64,000 nt of DNA. Source: Pseudoalteromonas sp. GCY (GTDB lineage: Bacteria; Pseudomonadota; Gammaproteobacteria; Enterobacterales; Alteromonadaceae). Shown piece after piece: positions 43,915-52,837 of the stretch (its first letter is position 1; the number at the start of each line of letters is the position of its first letter). The position numbers were made by a program, and so were the translations under genes. The notes beneath the pieces were generated by a model. It was not told the DNA's origin. It searched no databases and saw only the letters and a program-made list of their open reading frames with translations. The DNA is taken from NCBI RefSeq assembly GCF_016695175.1, contig NZ_CP068022.1, positions 1,040,001-1,104,000 of the forward strand. Direction: 5' to 3'.

Positions 43915-44136
43915 CTAGCCTTTAAAGTTAGAGAATTCAGAAGCGCTTAGCTGACCATTTTTGTCTGCATCTAGCTTCTCGAACTGACCAAGTAGTGTTG
44001 ATGATACTGATGCTTCTTGCTGGCTGATCTGCCCGTCTTTATCCTTGTCTACATCTTGAAATGACAAGGTTGCTGCCAGTGCCATCGTACTCACCAATAC
44101 ACCTATGGTCGTTGCGCATACCGTTCTAAGTTTCAT
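43915..44136 (-). CDS. Exported EF-hand protein, array copy 6
   Basis: 73 aa from the ATG at 44136, which has GAGGAG 7 bases upstream and gives the same length as copies 1-5; a start at 44151 is possible. Signal peptide to 'TMALAATLS'. Loops are 'DVDKDKDGQISQQE' region and 'DADKNGQLSASE'. The signal peptide differs in sequence from copies 2-5, so this copy is older or diverged. Confidence 0.82.
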   Translation of the reverse strand: MKLRTVCATTIGVLVSTMALAATLSFQDVDKDKDGQISQQEASVSSTLLGQFEKLDADKNGQLSASEFSNFKG

Positions 44137-44185
44137 AGCCATTCTCCTCACTATGCCCGTCTCTCATTGCGGCTCTAGTCGCAAA

Positions 44186-44407
44186 TTAACCTTTAAAGTT
44201 AGAGAACTCAGTTTCGTTTAGTTCTCCGTCAGCGTTTACATCTAAGTCTTTAAACTGCTCGATAAGCGCTGTATTTACTTTTGCTTCGCTCATGCTAATA
44301 GCACCGTTACCATCTGTGTCATAGCTTGCGAAATCTTCACCAGCGATAGTGTTTGCTGACGCCAATGTTAGACCTGTGATTGATAGTGCGATAAGTACAT
44401 TTTTCAT
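44186..44407 (-). CDS. Exported EF-hand protein, array copy 5
   Basis: 73 aa: signal peptide 'VLIALSITGLTLASANTIAG', loop 1 'DTDGNGAISMSE', loop 2 'DVNADGELNETE'. Both loops keep acidic or Asn ligands at 1, 3, 5 and Glu at 12. The C-terminal 'FSNFKG' matches copy 6 exactly. It is closest to the copies just upstream, which fits local tandem duplication. Confidence 0.85.
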   Translation of the reverse strand: MKNVLIALSITGLTLASANTIAGEDFASYDTDGNGAISMSEAKVNTALIEQFKDLDVNADGELNETEFSNFKG

Positions 44408-44457
44408 CGTTCTGCTCCTAAAATTTCCTAAATATGATTTGCTTTTTGACGGCTTGA

Positions 44458-44679
44458 TTAGCCTTGGTAATTTGCGAATTCAGACTCGCTTAACTCACCG
44501 TCGGCATTGCTGTCTAGTTGCGTAAATTGCTCTGCAAGGGACTGATTTACTTTTGCCTCAGTCATGCTGATGGTGCCGTTACCGTCAGTATCATATTTAG
44601 TGAAATCTTCACCAGCTAATGCAGAAGCTGAAGCGAATGTTAAACCTGCAATTGAAAGTGCTGCTAATACGTTTTTCAT
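44458..44679 (-). CDS. Exported EF-hand protein, array copy 4
   Basis: 73 aa: signal peptide 'VLAALSIAGLTFASASALAG', loop 1 'DTDGNGTISMTE', loop 2 'DSNADGELSESE', C-terminal 'FANYQG'. Shares the 'MKNVLAALSIAG' opening with copy 3, so signal peptides are as conserved as the calcium loops. Confidence 0.85.
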   Translation of the reverse strand: MKNVLAALSIAGLTFASASALAGEDFTKYDTDGNGTISMTEAKVNQSLAEQFTQLDSNADGELSESEFANYQG

Positions 44680-44747
44680 GATAGTCCAATCCTTCTGTCG
44701 TTTTCGTAATGGTGTTAAAGGCAGTGGGCGCTATGCCCACCTAGCAA

Positions 44748-44969
44748 TTAACCTTCGTAGTTCGCGTACTCAGATTTGCTTAGCTCGCCATCGGCATTGG
44801 TGTCTAAGTCTGCAAACTGTTCAGTTAACGAAGTGCTTACGCTTGCTTCAGTAACGCTGATTGAACCGTTGCCATCAGTATCTAGTTTTTCGAAATCACC
44901 ACCAGCAAATGCTGATGCTGAAACCATTGATAAACCTGCGATAGATAGTGCTGCTAGTACGTTTTTCAT
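44748..44969 (-). CDS. Exported EF-hand protein, array copy 3
   Basis: 73 aa: signal peptide 'VLAALSIAGLSMVSASAFAG', loop 1 'DTDGNGSISVTE', loop 2 'DTNADGELSKSE', C-terminal 'YANYEG'. Nearly identical to copy 2 (only a handful of differences over 73 residues), the youngest duplication in the array. Confidence 0.86.
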   Translation of the reverse strand: MKNVLAALSIAGLSMVSASAFAGGDFEKLDTDGNGSISVTEASVSTSLTEQFADLDTNADGELSKSEYANYEG

Positions 44970-45048
44970 AATCTAATCCTTCAATTGTGTCATTCTATTT
45001 TGGTGAGCTAGGTGTTCTACCTAACTCATTGCTGATTTCAGTGCCAAA

Positions 45049-45270
45049 TTAGCCTTCGTAATTTGCGTATTCAGACTTGCTTAGTTCGCCATCGGCATTG
45101 GCGTCTAAATCCGCGAACTGCTCACTCAATGATGCGCTTACGCTTGCTTCAGTTACACTGATTGAACCGTTGCCATCAGTATCCAATTTTGCGAAGTCAT
45201 CACCAGCGAGTGCTGACGCTGAAACCATTGATAAACCTGCGATTGATAGTGCTGTTAATACGTTTTTCAT
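45049..45270 (-). CDS. Exported EF-hand protein, array copy 2
   Basis: 73 aa: signal peptide 'VLTALSIAGLSMVSASALAG', loop 1 'DTDGNGSISVTE', loop 2 'DANADGELSKSE'. Near twin of copy 3. The 78-bp gap to copy 3 holds a short stem (TAGGT/ACCTA near 45009-45023) and no promoter that I can name. Confidence 0.86.
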   Translation of the reverse strand: MKNVLTALSIAGLSMVSASALAGDDFAKLDTDGNGSISVTEASVSASLSEQFADLDANADGELSKSEYANYEG

Positions 45271-45329
45271 AATCTTTTCCTTAAATTGGGGTATATTTAA
45301 AACTTTGCTATTATGTCGTCGGCTTGTGA

Positions 45330-45551
45330 TTAGCCTTCAAAGTTATCAAACTCAGACTGGCTTAATTGGCCGTCTTGGTCGGCGTCAAGGTCTTTAAACT
45401 GCGCCATCAAATTTGGATTTGCTTTTGATTCGCCCAGTGAGATGTAACCATCTCCATCAACATCGTATTTATCAAACTCGGAGTTTGCGTGAGCACCTAC
45501 TGATGCGAAAGAAAGTACAGCTGCTGATAGTGCGATTGCTAAAGTTTTCAT
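45330..45551 (-). CDS. Exported EF-hand protein, array copy 1 (promoter-proximal)
   Basis: 73 aa: signal peptide 'TLAIALSAAVLSFASVGAHA', loop 1 'DVDGDGYISLGE', loop 2 'DADQDGQLSQSE', C-terminal 'FDNFEG'. First gene of the array; its signal peptide is different from copies 2-5. The array promoter should lie just upstream, in the gene-free 570 bp. Confidence 0.86.
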   Translation of the reverse strand: MKTLAIALSAAVLSFASVGAHANSEFDKYDVDGDGYISLGESKANPNLMAQFKDLDADQDGQLSQSEFDNFEG

Positions 45552-46124
45552 AATCAGTTCCTCTCATATTTCTAAACTTGTCGTTTCTGCTTCTCTACGT
45601 TGGTTTGCGTTGAAGCGAATGTTTTTTGCTTTCGAGATAACTATTCCAACTTTGATGCCAAAGTTTAAAAGACAATAAAAATCAACAAGTTAAAAATAAA
45701 GATGGATTTTCATTAAGGATGGATTCAGTGAGATTGTTGCCATTTAGCAACAGGCGATTTTGAGATAAAATTAAAACTTATTTATTTTCAAAAAGTTAAA
45801 CTGTCGCATAAAAGCAACACTTTAAAAAATTAGGATGTAAGTGCAGCCCAAAGCGGTTAAGTTTCAGGCGACAATCATTCACATTCGGTGTTAAGTAGAG
45901 CTACCAGAAAAAATTTTTATAAAAATATCGAAAATTTTTACTGATCTTTTCTAAGAAACCAGAAAACAAATAAAACCAATTAAAAATCAATAGATTAAAA
46001 TTCACTTTCATCTTGGGGAAATTGCTATAAAAGTGACGGAGTGGGCAGGAAACTGGCGAAAAACAGAAGTATTTTAAAAAAATAGCAGAGAAAAGAGAGC
46101 GGTGTTGCTAAAAAGCAACACATA
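45552..46124. other. Gene-free region upstream of the EF-hand array
   Basis: 573 bp, AT-rich, with no convincing frame on either strand. It should carry the EF-hand array promoter. Two inverted repeats share the GTTGC-N6/8-GCAAC arms: TGTTGC/GCAACA at 45735-45752 and GTGTTGC/GCAACAC at 46102-46121. The second lies just after the SH3-like gene stop. A small RNA cannot be excluded. Confidence 0.5.
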
Positions 46125-46496
46125 CTAGATTTGTGTTAGATTACGACGCGGTACCCAACCTTGCAGCTCTGACTTTTTACTTGAGCACCACACCCAACCA
46201 TTGATTTGGTTATGCCCCAACAGGTGTTCACCTTGAACTACCGATAGTTCCTGAGCGGTATAGTCCATTAATGCGATACCTTGTTTGGGATTGACTAAGC
46301 GAAACACTTGAGCAGGTACCCAACCAGATACTTGCTGCTCAGTTTCACAGAAAAACCAATTGTCCCACCCCTCTTCGCCTTTATATTCTTCACCAACGGT
46401 TAAACTGGCACCTTGTTTAAACGTGATGGGGGTCGGAAACTCATTGATATGTTCCTTGATTACTTGATATTCGATATCTAACTGCTTATTTTCCAA
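46125..46496 (-). CDS. SH3-like domain protein
   Basis: 123 aa starting at a TTG (46496) with GGAG 7 bases upstream. Two SH3-type units are visible: 'GEEYKGEEGWDNWFFCETEQQVSGWVPAQVF' (~30-65) and 'ALMDYTAQELSVVQGEHLLG..NGWVWCSSKKSELQGWVPRRNL' (~75-120), each ending in the G-W-V-P turn. There is no signal peptide, so it is cytoplasmic. Such variant-SH3 proteins occur in many proteobacteria without a defined role. It follows the helical-repeat gene by 18 bp, so they are one transcript. Confidence 0.78.
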   Translation of the reverse strand: MENKQLDIEYQVIKEHINEFPTPITFKQGASLTVGEEYKGEEGWDNWFFCETEQQVSGWVPAQVFRLVNPKQGIALMDYTAQELSVVQGEHLLGHNQINGWVWCSSKKSELQGWVPRRNLTQI

Positions 46497-46514
46497 GTTT
46501 TAACTCCATGTACA

Positions 46515-47441
46515 TCAACCATTAGACTGACGTTTTAGCTCTTCTAGCATACGCTCATCGCCCATCAAGTTTTTGAGGATGGCTTTAATCTTAGGATCCG
46601 ATGCATTTTCGTAGAGAGACAGCAAATCTTGTGCGATCCTTTGTTGCTGCTTTGGATCGGCGCCTGACTGGAAGTATTGTGACATCAGCCCTTCTGCGGC
46701 GAGACTTTTCACGTAATCATTAGGTTCTTGCTCTAACATTTTCACAAACGACTGCGACAAGCGCTCATCAACGATAGGTGTACGCGACACGAGCTCAAGC
46801 GCCTGTAGCCTCAACTTTTCATCACTCATGTTATGCGTCATATTGAGGATAGATTCTACAGCTTGATAATCATATTGCTCTAACTCATTGCGATTTAGCA
46901 TAAACATGTTCATTTGCAACTGACTCATTGCAGCTAAGCGCTCCGCTGCCGGTAAACTGTTATTCAGAATTTTCTGTTTTAAATCGTTGCTGATTTGACT
47001 TGCGTACTCAGGATCGGTTTTGATCCGCATTTCGTAGTCTTCGGGTAAGTCTTCATAAAAGCCATAAATCGGGTTTTCTGCTTTCATCTCGTCGATTTTC
47101 TGCTGTTCACGCTTTTCTATCAAAGAAAAGATTAAAGACTCAAACTCATCTGGCGCCTGCTCAGAGAGTAAATCAGACTTTTCCATCGACAATGCCTGCA
47201 ACCTCGTTTCAAGTTTATTGATCCGAGCCATTAACTTAGCAACTTGTTCAGACTCGTCAGTTGAAATCTGAGTACCTTGCGTATACTGAGTTGCATTATA
47301 GTGAGGCTGTTGAGTAGGACTCGAATATACGTGTGTTGCCACAGGAGAGGTTGCTAATTTAGTTTGAATGACATTAAACCCAGAAAAAGCCAATGCAAGA
47401 ACTGAGCATGAAAGCGCTATATTGAGTTTAAGATTAGACAT
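46515..47441 (-). CDS. Membrane-anchored coiled-coil/HEAT-like helical protein
   Basis: 308 aa. One N-terminal membrane segment ('IALSCSVLALAFSGFNVI'), a short low-complexity linker, a coiled coil ('QVAKLMARINKLETRLQALSMEK', ~68-90), and a C-terminal alpha-helical repeat region (~150-300) in which helix pairs such as 'RLQALELVSRTPIVDERLSQSFVKML' recall HEAT repeats. It should lie in the periplasm, anchored in the inner membrane. I do not recognise a named family. A protein-binding scaffold is the most that can be said. Confidence 0.65.
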   Translation of the reverse strand: MSNLKLNIALSCSVLALAFSGFNVIQTKLATSPVATHVYSSPTQQPHYNATQYTQGTQISTDESEQVAKLMARINKLETRLQALSMEKSDLLSEQAPDEFESLIFSLIEKREQQKIDEMKAENPIYGFYEDLPEDYEMRIKTDPEYASQISNDLKQKILNNSLPAAERLAAMSQLQMNMFMLNRNELEQYDYQAVESILNMTHNMSDEKLRLQALELVSRTPIVDERLSQSFVKMLEQEPNDYVKSLAAEGLMSQYFQSGADPKQQQRIAQDLLSLYENASDPKIKAILKNLMGDERMLEELKRQSNG

Positions 47442-47613
47442 GAACGAGTTACCCTTATAAAAAGTAGCAATGTAATAGATCTACAAGACAAATACTGTAA
47501 ATGATTGTACTGTAAATTGATACAGCAAGAGGCAATTACGCAGATAATTATTACACTTTGCATAAGGTGAAAAAACGAGCCTCTAAACAGCTTGCCATAA
47601 TTGCCAACAAGGA

Positions 47614-48432
47614 ATGACTGTGAATAATATACTGCAAACCGTCCACTATAAACCTATCACATTGCTTTTACTTGGCATTGCGACCTTGACGTCTTTGCTT
47701 GGCAGCAGCCTACTTTGGCAAAGTCACCAAGCCTTATTTCAATGGGTTTTACCATCAGTCTCACTACTTCTTGTGTTGCGATTAGGGTGGCATGTTCGTC
47801 AAACCAGCTTGGCTGCTAGTCCCAGTCCTTTGCACAAAGACATAAAACTCTGCTGGATTGCTCTGCTCTTATGTACTGGCGGAGATATCGTCAACTTCAA
47901 TCTCTTTGAGCTTTATCATCGTCAAGATCAAACCATAAAGCATGATTACTTGATCGACTCTATTTGGTTTTTTGCCCTTGGTTATGGGCTTTTACTCGGA
48001 CTGCTTATTCGATTTTTAAGGCGGGAATTTGCATTAACATTAGCAACCGCAGCCGTATTGGTTGTGGTGTCTATTACGTTATCGTCGCTTAGCTATCAAA
48101 TGATGTACCTACCCACGATAAGCCAATACTCCCTGCTGTTGAGCGCAAGTTATAGCTTATTGGTGACCCTGCTCGGTGTTTTTGGTTTCTGGCTTATTAT
48201 TCAAAACCTTAAACTCAATGAAAAAACCAACTACGCAGTCGCCAGCGGCTTTATCCTAGCAATGCTAGCGGATGCTATTATCGGTCAATTTTGGCTGTTC
48301 GCAAACCAAGGGGATGGTTACTTTCCTATTGCAAGGCACGTTAATTGGGTCATCTATATTGGCTCGCAAACGCTACTACTATTGTTTCCTGTTGCCATGA
48401 TAAAAACTAATGTTGTTACACCTAAGATATAG
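47614..48432 (+). CDS. Multispanning inner-membrane protein (possibly YhhN/TMEM86-like)
   Basis: 272 aa with about eight hydrophobic helices. Two membrane-embedded acidic spots, 'LCTGGDIVNF' and 'MLADAIIGQFW', recall the paired Asp of YhhN/TMEM86 lysoplasmalogenases, but the match is weak. The GTG at 47620 has AAGGA at a good distance and is a better start than the ATG at 47614, whose Shine-Dalgarno would abut it. No soluble domain. Single-gene unit ending at a bidirectional terminator. Confidence 0.55.
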   Translation: MTVNNILQTVHYKPITLLLLGIATLTSLLGSSLLWQSHQALFQWVLPSVSLLLVLRLGWHVRQTSLAASPSPLHKDIKLCWIALLLCTGGDIVNFNLFELYHRQDQTIKHDYLIDSIWFFALGYGLLLGLLIRFLRREFALTLATAAVLVVVSITLSSLSYQMMYLPTISQYSLLLSASYSLLVTLLGVFGFWLIIQNLKLNEKTNYAVASGFILAMLADAIIGQFWLFANQGDGYFPIARHVNWVIYIGSQTLLLLFPVAMIKTNVVTPKI

Positions 48433-48440
48433 ACAACAAA

Positions 48441-48466
48441 AAGGCCGAACGATGTCGGCCTTAACT
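48441..48466. terminator. Bidirectional terminator
   Basis: AAGGCCGA (48441-48448) pairs with TCGGCCTT (48455-48462). T-runs lie on both sides in the right orientation, five T on the minus strand. It serves the membrane-protein gene and the convergent yebC. Confidence 0.85.
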
Positions 48467-48504
48467 ATTTTTGCGCAATGTGCTGCGCTATATCGATAAG
48501 CGGC

Positions 48505-49230
48505 TTATCTTTTGACAATCGCATTGTGGTAAACGTTTTGTACGTCATCCACATCTTCAAGCATATTGATTAGCTTTTCGAATGTCTCGATTGCTTCTGG
48601 ATCTTCGATTTCTACGTGAGTTTGCGGAACCCAAGTGATTTCGTCTACCTCAAACGTGATCCCCTCAAACGCTTCTGTCAGTGCAGTTTTCGCTTTGAAG
48701 TATTCAGTGTGAGGTGCGAAAACAGAAACTTGGCCGTCTTCAACTTCTACGTCAGTAACATCAACATCAGCCATCATTAGCGCTTCCAAAACTGACTCGT
48801 CGTCATCACCTGCAAATCCTAAGATTGCGAAGTGGTCAAACATATGCGCCACACAACCTGGGTTACCTAAGTTTGAACCAGTTTTGGTAAACGGTAAGCG
48901 AACATCTTTGATAGTACGGTTCATGTTGTCTGTTAAACAGTCAACGATGATCATGCTGTTTCCTGGACCGTAACCCTCGTAACGCGCTGGCGTGTAATCT
49001 TCACCTGCACCGCCTGCCGCTTTTTCGATAGCTTTATCAATAACGTGTGCAGGAACTTGATCTTTCTTTGCCTTGTCGATTAAACGACGTAGTGACAAGT
49101 TCGTTTCAGGATCTGCGCCGCCATTTTTAGCAACAACGTAAATCTCTTTTCCGTATTTTGAGTTTACTTTTGTTTTTGCCGCCGCCGTTTTTGCCATGGC
49201 GTTTTTGCGGACTTCAAATGCTCTGCCCAT
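48505..49230 (-). CDS. yebC: YebC/PmpR-family transcriptional regulator
   Basis: 241 aa from the ATG at 49230 ('[19 protein letters not shown]'); a longer start at 49272 adds unconserved residues. The full family signature is present: '[51 protein letters not shown]', '[19 protein letters not shown]' and the C-terminal 'VDEITWVPQ'. YebC proteins are cytoplasmic DNA- or ribosome-associated factors; recent work on the family points to relief of ribosome stalling. It is the YeeN-like version that opens with 'MGRAFEVRK'. Confidence 0.93.
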   Translation of the reverse strand: MGRAFEVRKNAMAKTAAAKTKVNSKYGKEIYVVAKNGGADPETNLSLRRLIDKAKKDQVPAHVIDKAIEKAAGGAGEDYTPARYEGYGPGNSMIIVDCLTDNMNRTIKDVRLPFTKTGSNLGNPGCVAHMFDHFAILGFAGDDDESVLEALMMADVDVTDVEVEDGQVSVFAPHTEYFKAKTALTEAFEGITFEVDEITWVPQTHVEIEDPEAIETFEKLINMLEDVDDVQNVYHNAIVKR

Positions 49231-49427
49231 CTTAATGCTCGTTTTTATAAAAATTGGCGAAGATTTTACCAAGACATTTGAGTTACGGCTATACCCTTAT
49301 TATCCGTGATGATAATTTGCTTTAAGTCGCACGATTATATGCTTGTTTTGCGGCTATTTTGTGGCGGACCTAAGCAACTTTACTATAGTTAATATTGTTA
49401 AAATTTACCGCTACGGGTAGCTTATAT

Positions 49428-52169
49428 ATGATCACGTTTGGCTTGGGCAAAGCAAAAAAGCAAGATGGACAAGATACAGCGCTATTTCAACACTTTAAGG
49501 CAACAACCCCTTACTTAGAAGTGGATTATCAAACAGATATTTTTCAGGTTAGTTCGGCCTTTAACCGCTTACTCGGATACCCGGTTACCCACGCTCTGAA
49601 ATCACTCGCTTTTATATGTCACACCTCAAAGGATACTGCCGCACTTAAGCGTGGGCTCGCTCAACTTGAGCACCAAGCACATGTAAAGATAGCACTCTCT
49701 CTCAATACAGCGAACGGCAAGCCGAAGAAGTTATTACTAGAGCTATCACGTACTCAAGAAGGTAGAATTTTAGTCATTGCGACAGACATCAGTGATTATC
49801 TCGCAACCATCGCTGACATGAATGCCAATTTACGTGCTTTGTCTGCCTCTTTCGCGATTATAGAGTTCGACATGCACGGTAGAGTGCAAAGCGCCAATGA
49901 CAACTTTTTGTCTGTCATGGGTTATAGCCTAGAGGAAATACAAGGCAAGCATCACAGCCTGTTTGTTAAGGATGAATACGCAGCCAGTGAGGAGTATCAA
50001 GCATTTTGGCAACGCTTAAATAATGGCGAATTTTTTGAAGGTGAATTCGCAAGGCAAACAAAATCAGGCAAAACTATATGGATCCAAGCCACTTATAATC
50101 CTATTTTTGATGAACAGAATAGGCCTATCAAAGTCGTAAAATACGCCTCAGACATTACAGCACAAAAATCAAAAGCCGCGGACTTTCAAGGTCAGGTTGA
50201 TGCTATAAAGCAAACTCAAGCTGTTATTGAGTTTGACCCTTACGGCAATATAAAGACTGCAAACACGCTATTTTTAAATGCGGTTGGTTACACATTAGGT
50301 GAAATACAAGGTCAACACCATCAGCTATTTGTGGCACAACAAGACGCTGAGAGTAGCGAATATCAAGACTTTTGGCACGCTTTACGACAAGGTAAACATC
50401 AATCAGGTGAATTTAAACGCCTAACCAAATCAGGAAAAACTCTGTGGATCCAAGCAACGTATACCCCCATCTATGACGAAAATGGCCAGTTGGACAAAAT
50501 CGTCAAATATGCCTCCGATATTACTCAAACAAAACTGGCGTCTTTCGACTTTGCTGGACAACTCAAAGCCATCAATCGCTCGCAAGCTGTTATCGAGTTT
50601 GATTTGCAAGGTAATATTTTAAAAGCAAATGAAAACTTCCTGTCTGTCATGGGCTACAAGAAAGAAGAAATCATTGGCAAGCATCACAGCATGTTCGTCG
50701 ATAGCTTTTATGCGCAAAGCAGTGAATACAAAGCATTCTGGCAGCGTTTAAAACAGGGCCAATTTGAAGCTGGAGAGTTTCACCGTTTAGGGAAAGGTGG
50801 CAAAGCAATCTGGATTAGTGCCACCTACAACCCAATTTTAGACGAGCAAGGCAAGCCGATAAAAGTCGTTAAGTTCGCAACGGACATTACCGAGCAAAAG
50901 GCCACTGCTGCTGATTTTGATGGTCAGCTTCAAGCCATTCGTAAGTCACAAGCCGTAATTGAGTTTGCAATGGATGGTACTATTTTATGGGCCAATGAGT
51001 CATTCCTAGATACGATGGGGTACTCACTTGACGAAATCAAAGGTAAACATCACCGTATTTTTGCTACACACGAACAAGCCACTAGCCCTGAATACCAGCA
51101 ATTTTGGCAAAAGCTCAACCGAGGTGAGTTCGACTCAGGACAATACTTAAGACTGGCAAAACAAGGTCGAGAGGTATGGATCCAAGCGTCTTATAACCCT
51201 ATCCTCGATCAACAAGGCCGCCCCTTTAAAGTCGTTAAATATGCAACGGATATCACAGAACAAAAACAGGCGGTTGAACATATTAAAAATGCTATCTTGG
51301 CAATGGAACAAGGCGATTTAAGACATAGAGTCACCCACCACTTAGGTGGCGAGTTCTCGGTGCTGCAACAAGCGATGAACGGCTTATTCGATAAATTAAG
51401 CGACTTAGTTAACACCATAAACAGCGGTGCAGAGCAAGTGTTTGATGTGGCTAAACAAATAGCGAGTAACAACGAAGAACTCAATAGCCGCATTGAAAAT
51501 CAAGCTGCGAGCTTAGAAGAAACCGCCGCCACTATGGAAGAGCTTACCGCTACGGTTAAAAAGAATGCGAGTAGCGCAAGCAATGCATCAGAGAAAGCGA
51601 CTATTGTCAGGGAAAAAGCACACTCAGGTAAAGCATCGATTGATGATGCAATTACCGCAGTGGGTAAAATCGAATCCTACAGCACGAAAATCTCTGACAT
51701 TATCAGCGTCATTGACGAAATCGCTTTCCAAACGAACCTCTTAGCACTCAATGCTTCCGTTGAAGCGGCAAGGGCTGGTGAGGCTGGACGCGGATTTGCC
51801 GTGGTTGCCGGAGAGGTGAGGAATCTTGCTCAACGTAGTGCATCAGCAGCACGAGAAATCAAAGCATTGATCAAAAATAGCGTTGACGCTGTGGCGCAAG
51901 GCAGCAAACTTGTATATGAGTCTGGCACGACTTTCGATGAGCTAATGCAATCGATCGCTGAGGTCAGCAAAATGGTGGAAGACATAGACAGTGCGGGGAA
52001 AGAGCAGGCTGAGGGGATAGCCGCCGTTTCCACTACCATCGCGCAAATGGATAATATTACTCAGCAAAACGTTACTCTGGTTGAAACAACATCTCGTTCA
52101 GGTAGAAATATGGAAAATCAAGCCAAACTGCTTACCGATCAAGTTTCATTTTTTCAACTAGATGAATAA
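49428..52169 (+). CDS. Soluble methyl-accepting chemotaxis protein with five PAS domains
   Basis: 913 aa from the ATG at 49428; a TTG at 49395 would add 11 residues. There is no membrane segment. A first, divergent PAS (~25-115) precedes four PAS-PAC units at ~135-255, 257-377, 379-499 and 501-621, each with 'VIEF', '[16 protein letters not shown]' and '[14 protein letters not shown]'. A HAMP-like linker (~625-680) and the MCP signalling tip '[22 protein letters not shown]' (~763) follow. No CheR/CheB-docking pentapeptide is seen at the end. PAS-PAC units of this type often bind heme or FAD, so redox or oxygen taxis is plausible. Confidence 0.93.
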   Translation: MITFGLGKAKKQDGQDTALFQHFKATTPYLEVDYQTDIFQVSSAFNRLLGYPVTHALKSLAFICHTSKDTAALKRGLAQLEHQAHVKIALSLNTANGKPKKLLLELSRTQEGRILVIATDISDYLATIADMNANLRALSASFAIIEFDMHGRVQSANDNFLSVMGYSLEEIQGKHHSLFVKDEYAASEEYQAFWQRLNNGEFFEGEFARQTKSGKTIWIQATYNPIFDEQNRPIKVVKYASDITAQKSKAADFQGQVDAIKQTQAVIEFDPYGNIKTANTLFLNAVGYTLGEIQGQHHQLFVAQQDAESSEYQDFWHALRQGKHQSGEFKRLTKSGKTLWIQATYTPIYDENGQLDKIVKYASDITQTKLASFDFAGQLKAINRSQAVIEFDLQGNILKANENFLSVMGYKKEEIIGKHHSMFVDSFYAQSSEYKAFWQRLKQGQFEAGEFHRLGKGGKAIWISATYNPILDEQGKPIKVVKFATDITEQKATAADFDGQLQAIRKSQAVIEFAMDGTILWANESFLDTMGYSLDEIKGKHHRIFATHEQATSPEYQQFWQKLNRGEFDSGQYLRLAKQGREVWIQASYNPILDQQGRPFKVVKYATDITEQKQAVEHIKNAILAMEQGDLRHRVTHHLGGEFSVLQQAMNGLFDKLSDLVNTINSGAEQVFDVAKQIASNNEELNSRIENQAASLEETAATMEELTATVKKNASSASNASEKATIVREKAHSGKASIDDAITAVGKIESYSTKISDIISVIDEIAFQTNLLALNASVEAARAGEAGRGFAVVAGEVRNLAQRSASAAREIKALIKNSVDAVAQGSKLVYESGTTFDELMQSIAEVSKMVEDIDSAGKEQAEGIAAVSTTIAQMDNITQQNVTLVETTSRSGRNMENQAKLLTDQVSFFQLDE

Positions 52170-52218
52170 TTAAGGACGCACTATCTACACGACCACATAC
52201 AAGTAATTTATCTGAATA

Positions 52219-52249
52219 TACCCGTTGTACCTTTAATGCATCGGGTATG
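52219..52249 (+). repeat. Inverted repeat after chemoreceptor gene
   Basis: ATACCCG (52219-52225) and CGGGTAT (52243-52249) are perfect arms around a 17-nt loop, 50 bp after the stop. No T-tract follows at once; it may still mark the transcript end. Confidence 0.5.
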
Positions 52250-52330
52250 TTAAGCTTGTCCGGCTGGCTAGTCTCACTTTTTGTTTATCAATTTACCCCA
52301 TTTAGACAGTTTTATTAGACAAAAGGAAAA

Positions 52331-52774
52331 ATGATGATAAGTCCAGTTACACCAAGCGATTACCAAGAACTACTGGCGGTTTGGGAAGACTCTGTGCAAG
52401 CCACTCATGATTTTATCACTGAGGCGGATATCGCTTATTTTAAACCTATTATTATTGAACAGGCGTTTCCAAATGTTACGCTACACTGTGTAAAAAATAG
52501 CGACGCGAATATTGTCGGTTTTATCGGTGTCCATGACCAAAAAATCGAGATGTTGTTTGTACTCGCGAAAAGCAGAGGACAAGGTGTCGGTACTGAGCTG
52601 CTTCGCTTTGCGCTTGAAACACAAAATGTGCAGTTTGTTGATGTCAATGAGCAAAACCCAGAAGCCGTCGGCTTTTATAAAGCAAAAGGTTTTAAGGTAT
52701 ATGAACGCTCACCAACTGACGATATGGGCAAGCCTTTTCCAATCCTGCGAATGCGACTTATAGAATCTAATTAA
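52331..52774 (+). CDS. GNAT acetyltransferase (YjaB-like)
   Basis: 147 aa with AAAAGGAAAA before the ATG. 'DYQELLAVWEDSVQATHDFITEADI' opening, 'IEMLFVLAKSRGQGVGTELLRFAL' with the R-G-Q-G-V-G acetyl-CoA loop, and 'VDVNEQNPEAVGFYKAKGFKVYERSPTDDMGKPFPILRM' are close to YjaB, a stress-linked N-acetyltransferase of unknown substrate. Stand-alone gene. Confidence 0.87.
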   Translation: MMISPVTPSDYQELLAVWEDSVQATHDFITEADIAYFKPIIIEQAFPNVTLHCVKNSDANIVGFIGVHDQKIEMLFVLAKSRGQGVGTELLRFALETQNVQFVDVNEQNPEAVGFYKAKGFKVYERSPTDDMGKPFPILRMRLIESN

Positions 52775-52837
52775 TTCATATTTTAAGCTCAACAGGACCT
52801 AATCGTGTTGAGCTTTACTTACCTTGAAATAAATTAC

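Noticed and set aside
44564..45397. Long open frames on the plus strand opposite the EF-hand genes
   Set aside because: They mirror the reading frame of the real genes, start inside them and have no ribosome-binding sites or family signal.
43699..45551. Regularly spaced near-identical DNA segments that could suggest a repeat or CRISPR-like array
   Set aside because: The repeats are full coding genes for EF-hand proteins with signal peptides and frames intact; spacing is gene-sized and there are no short spacers.
45552..46124. AT-rich gene-free stretch considered as a replication origin
   Set aside because: No DnaA-box cluster or iteron was found and neighbouring genes are not replication genes.
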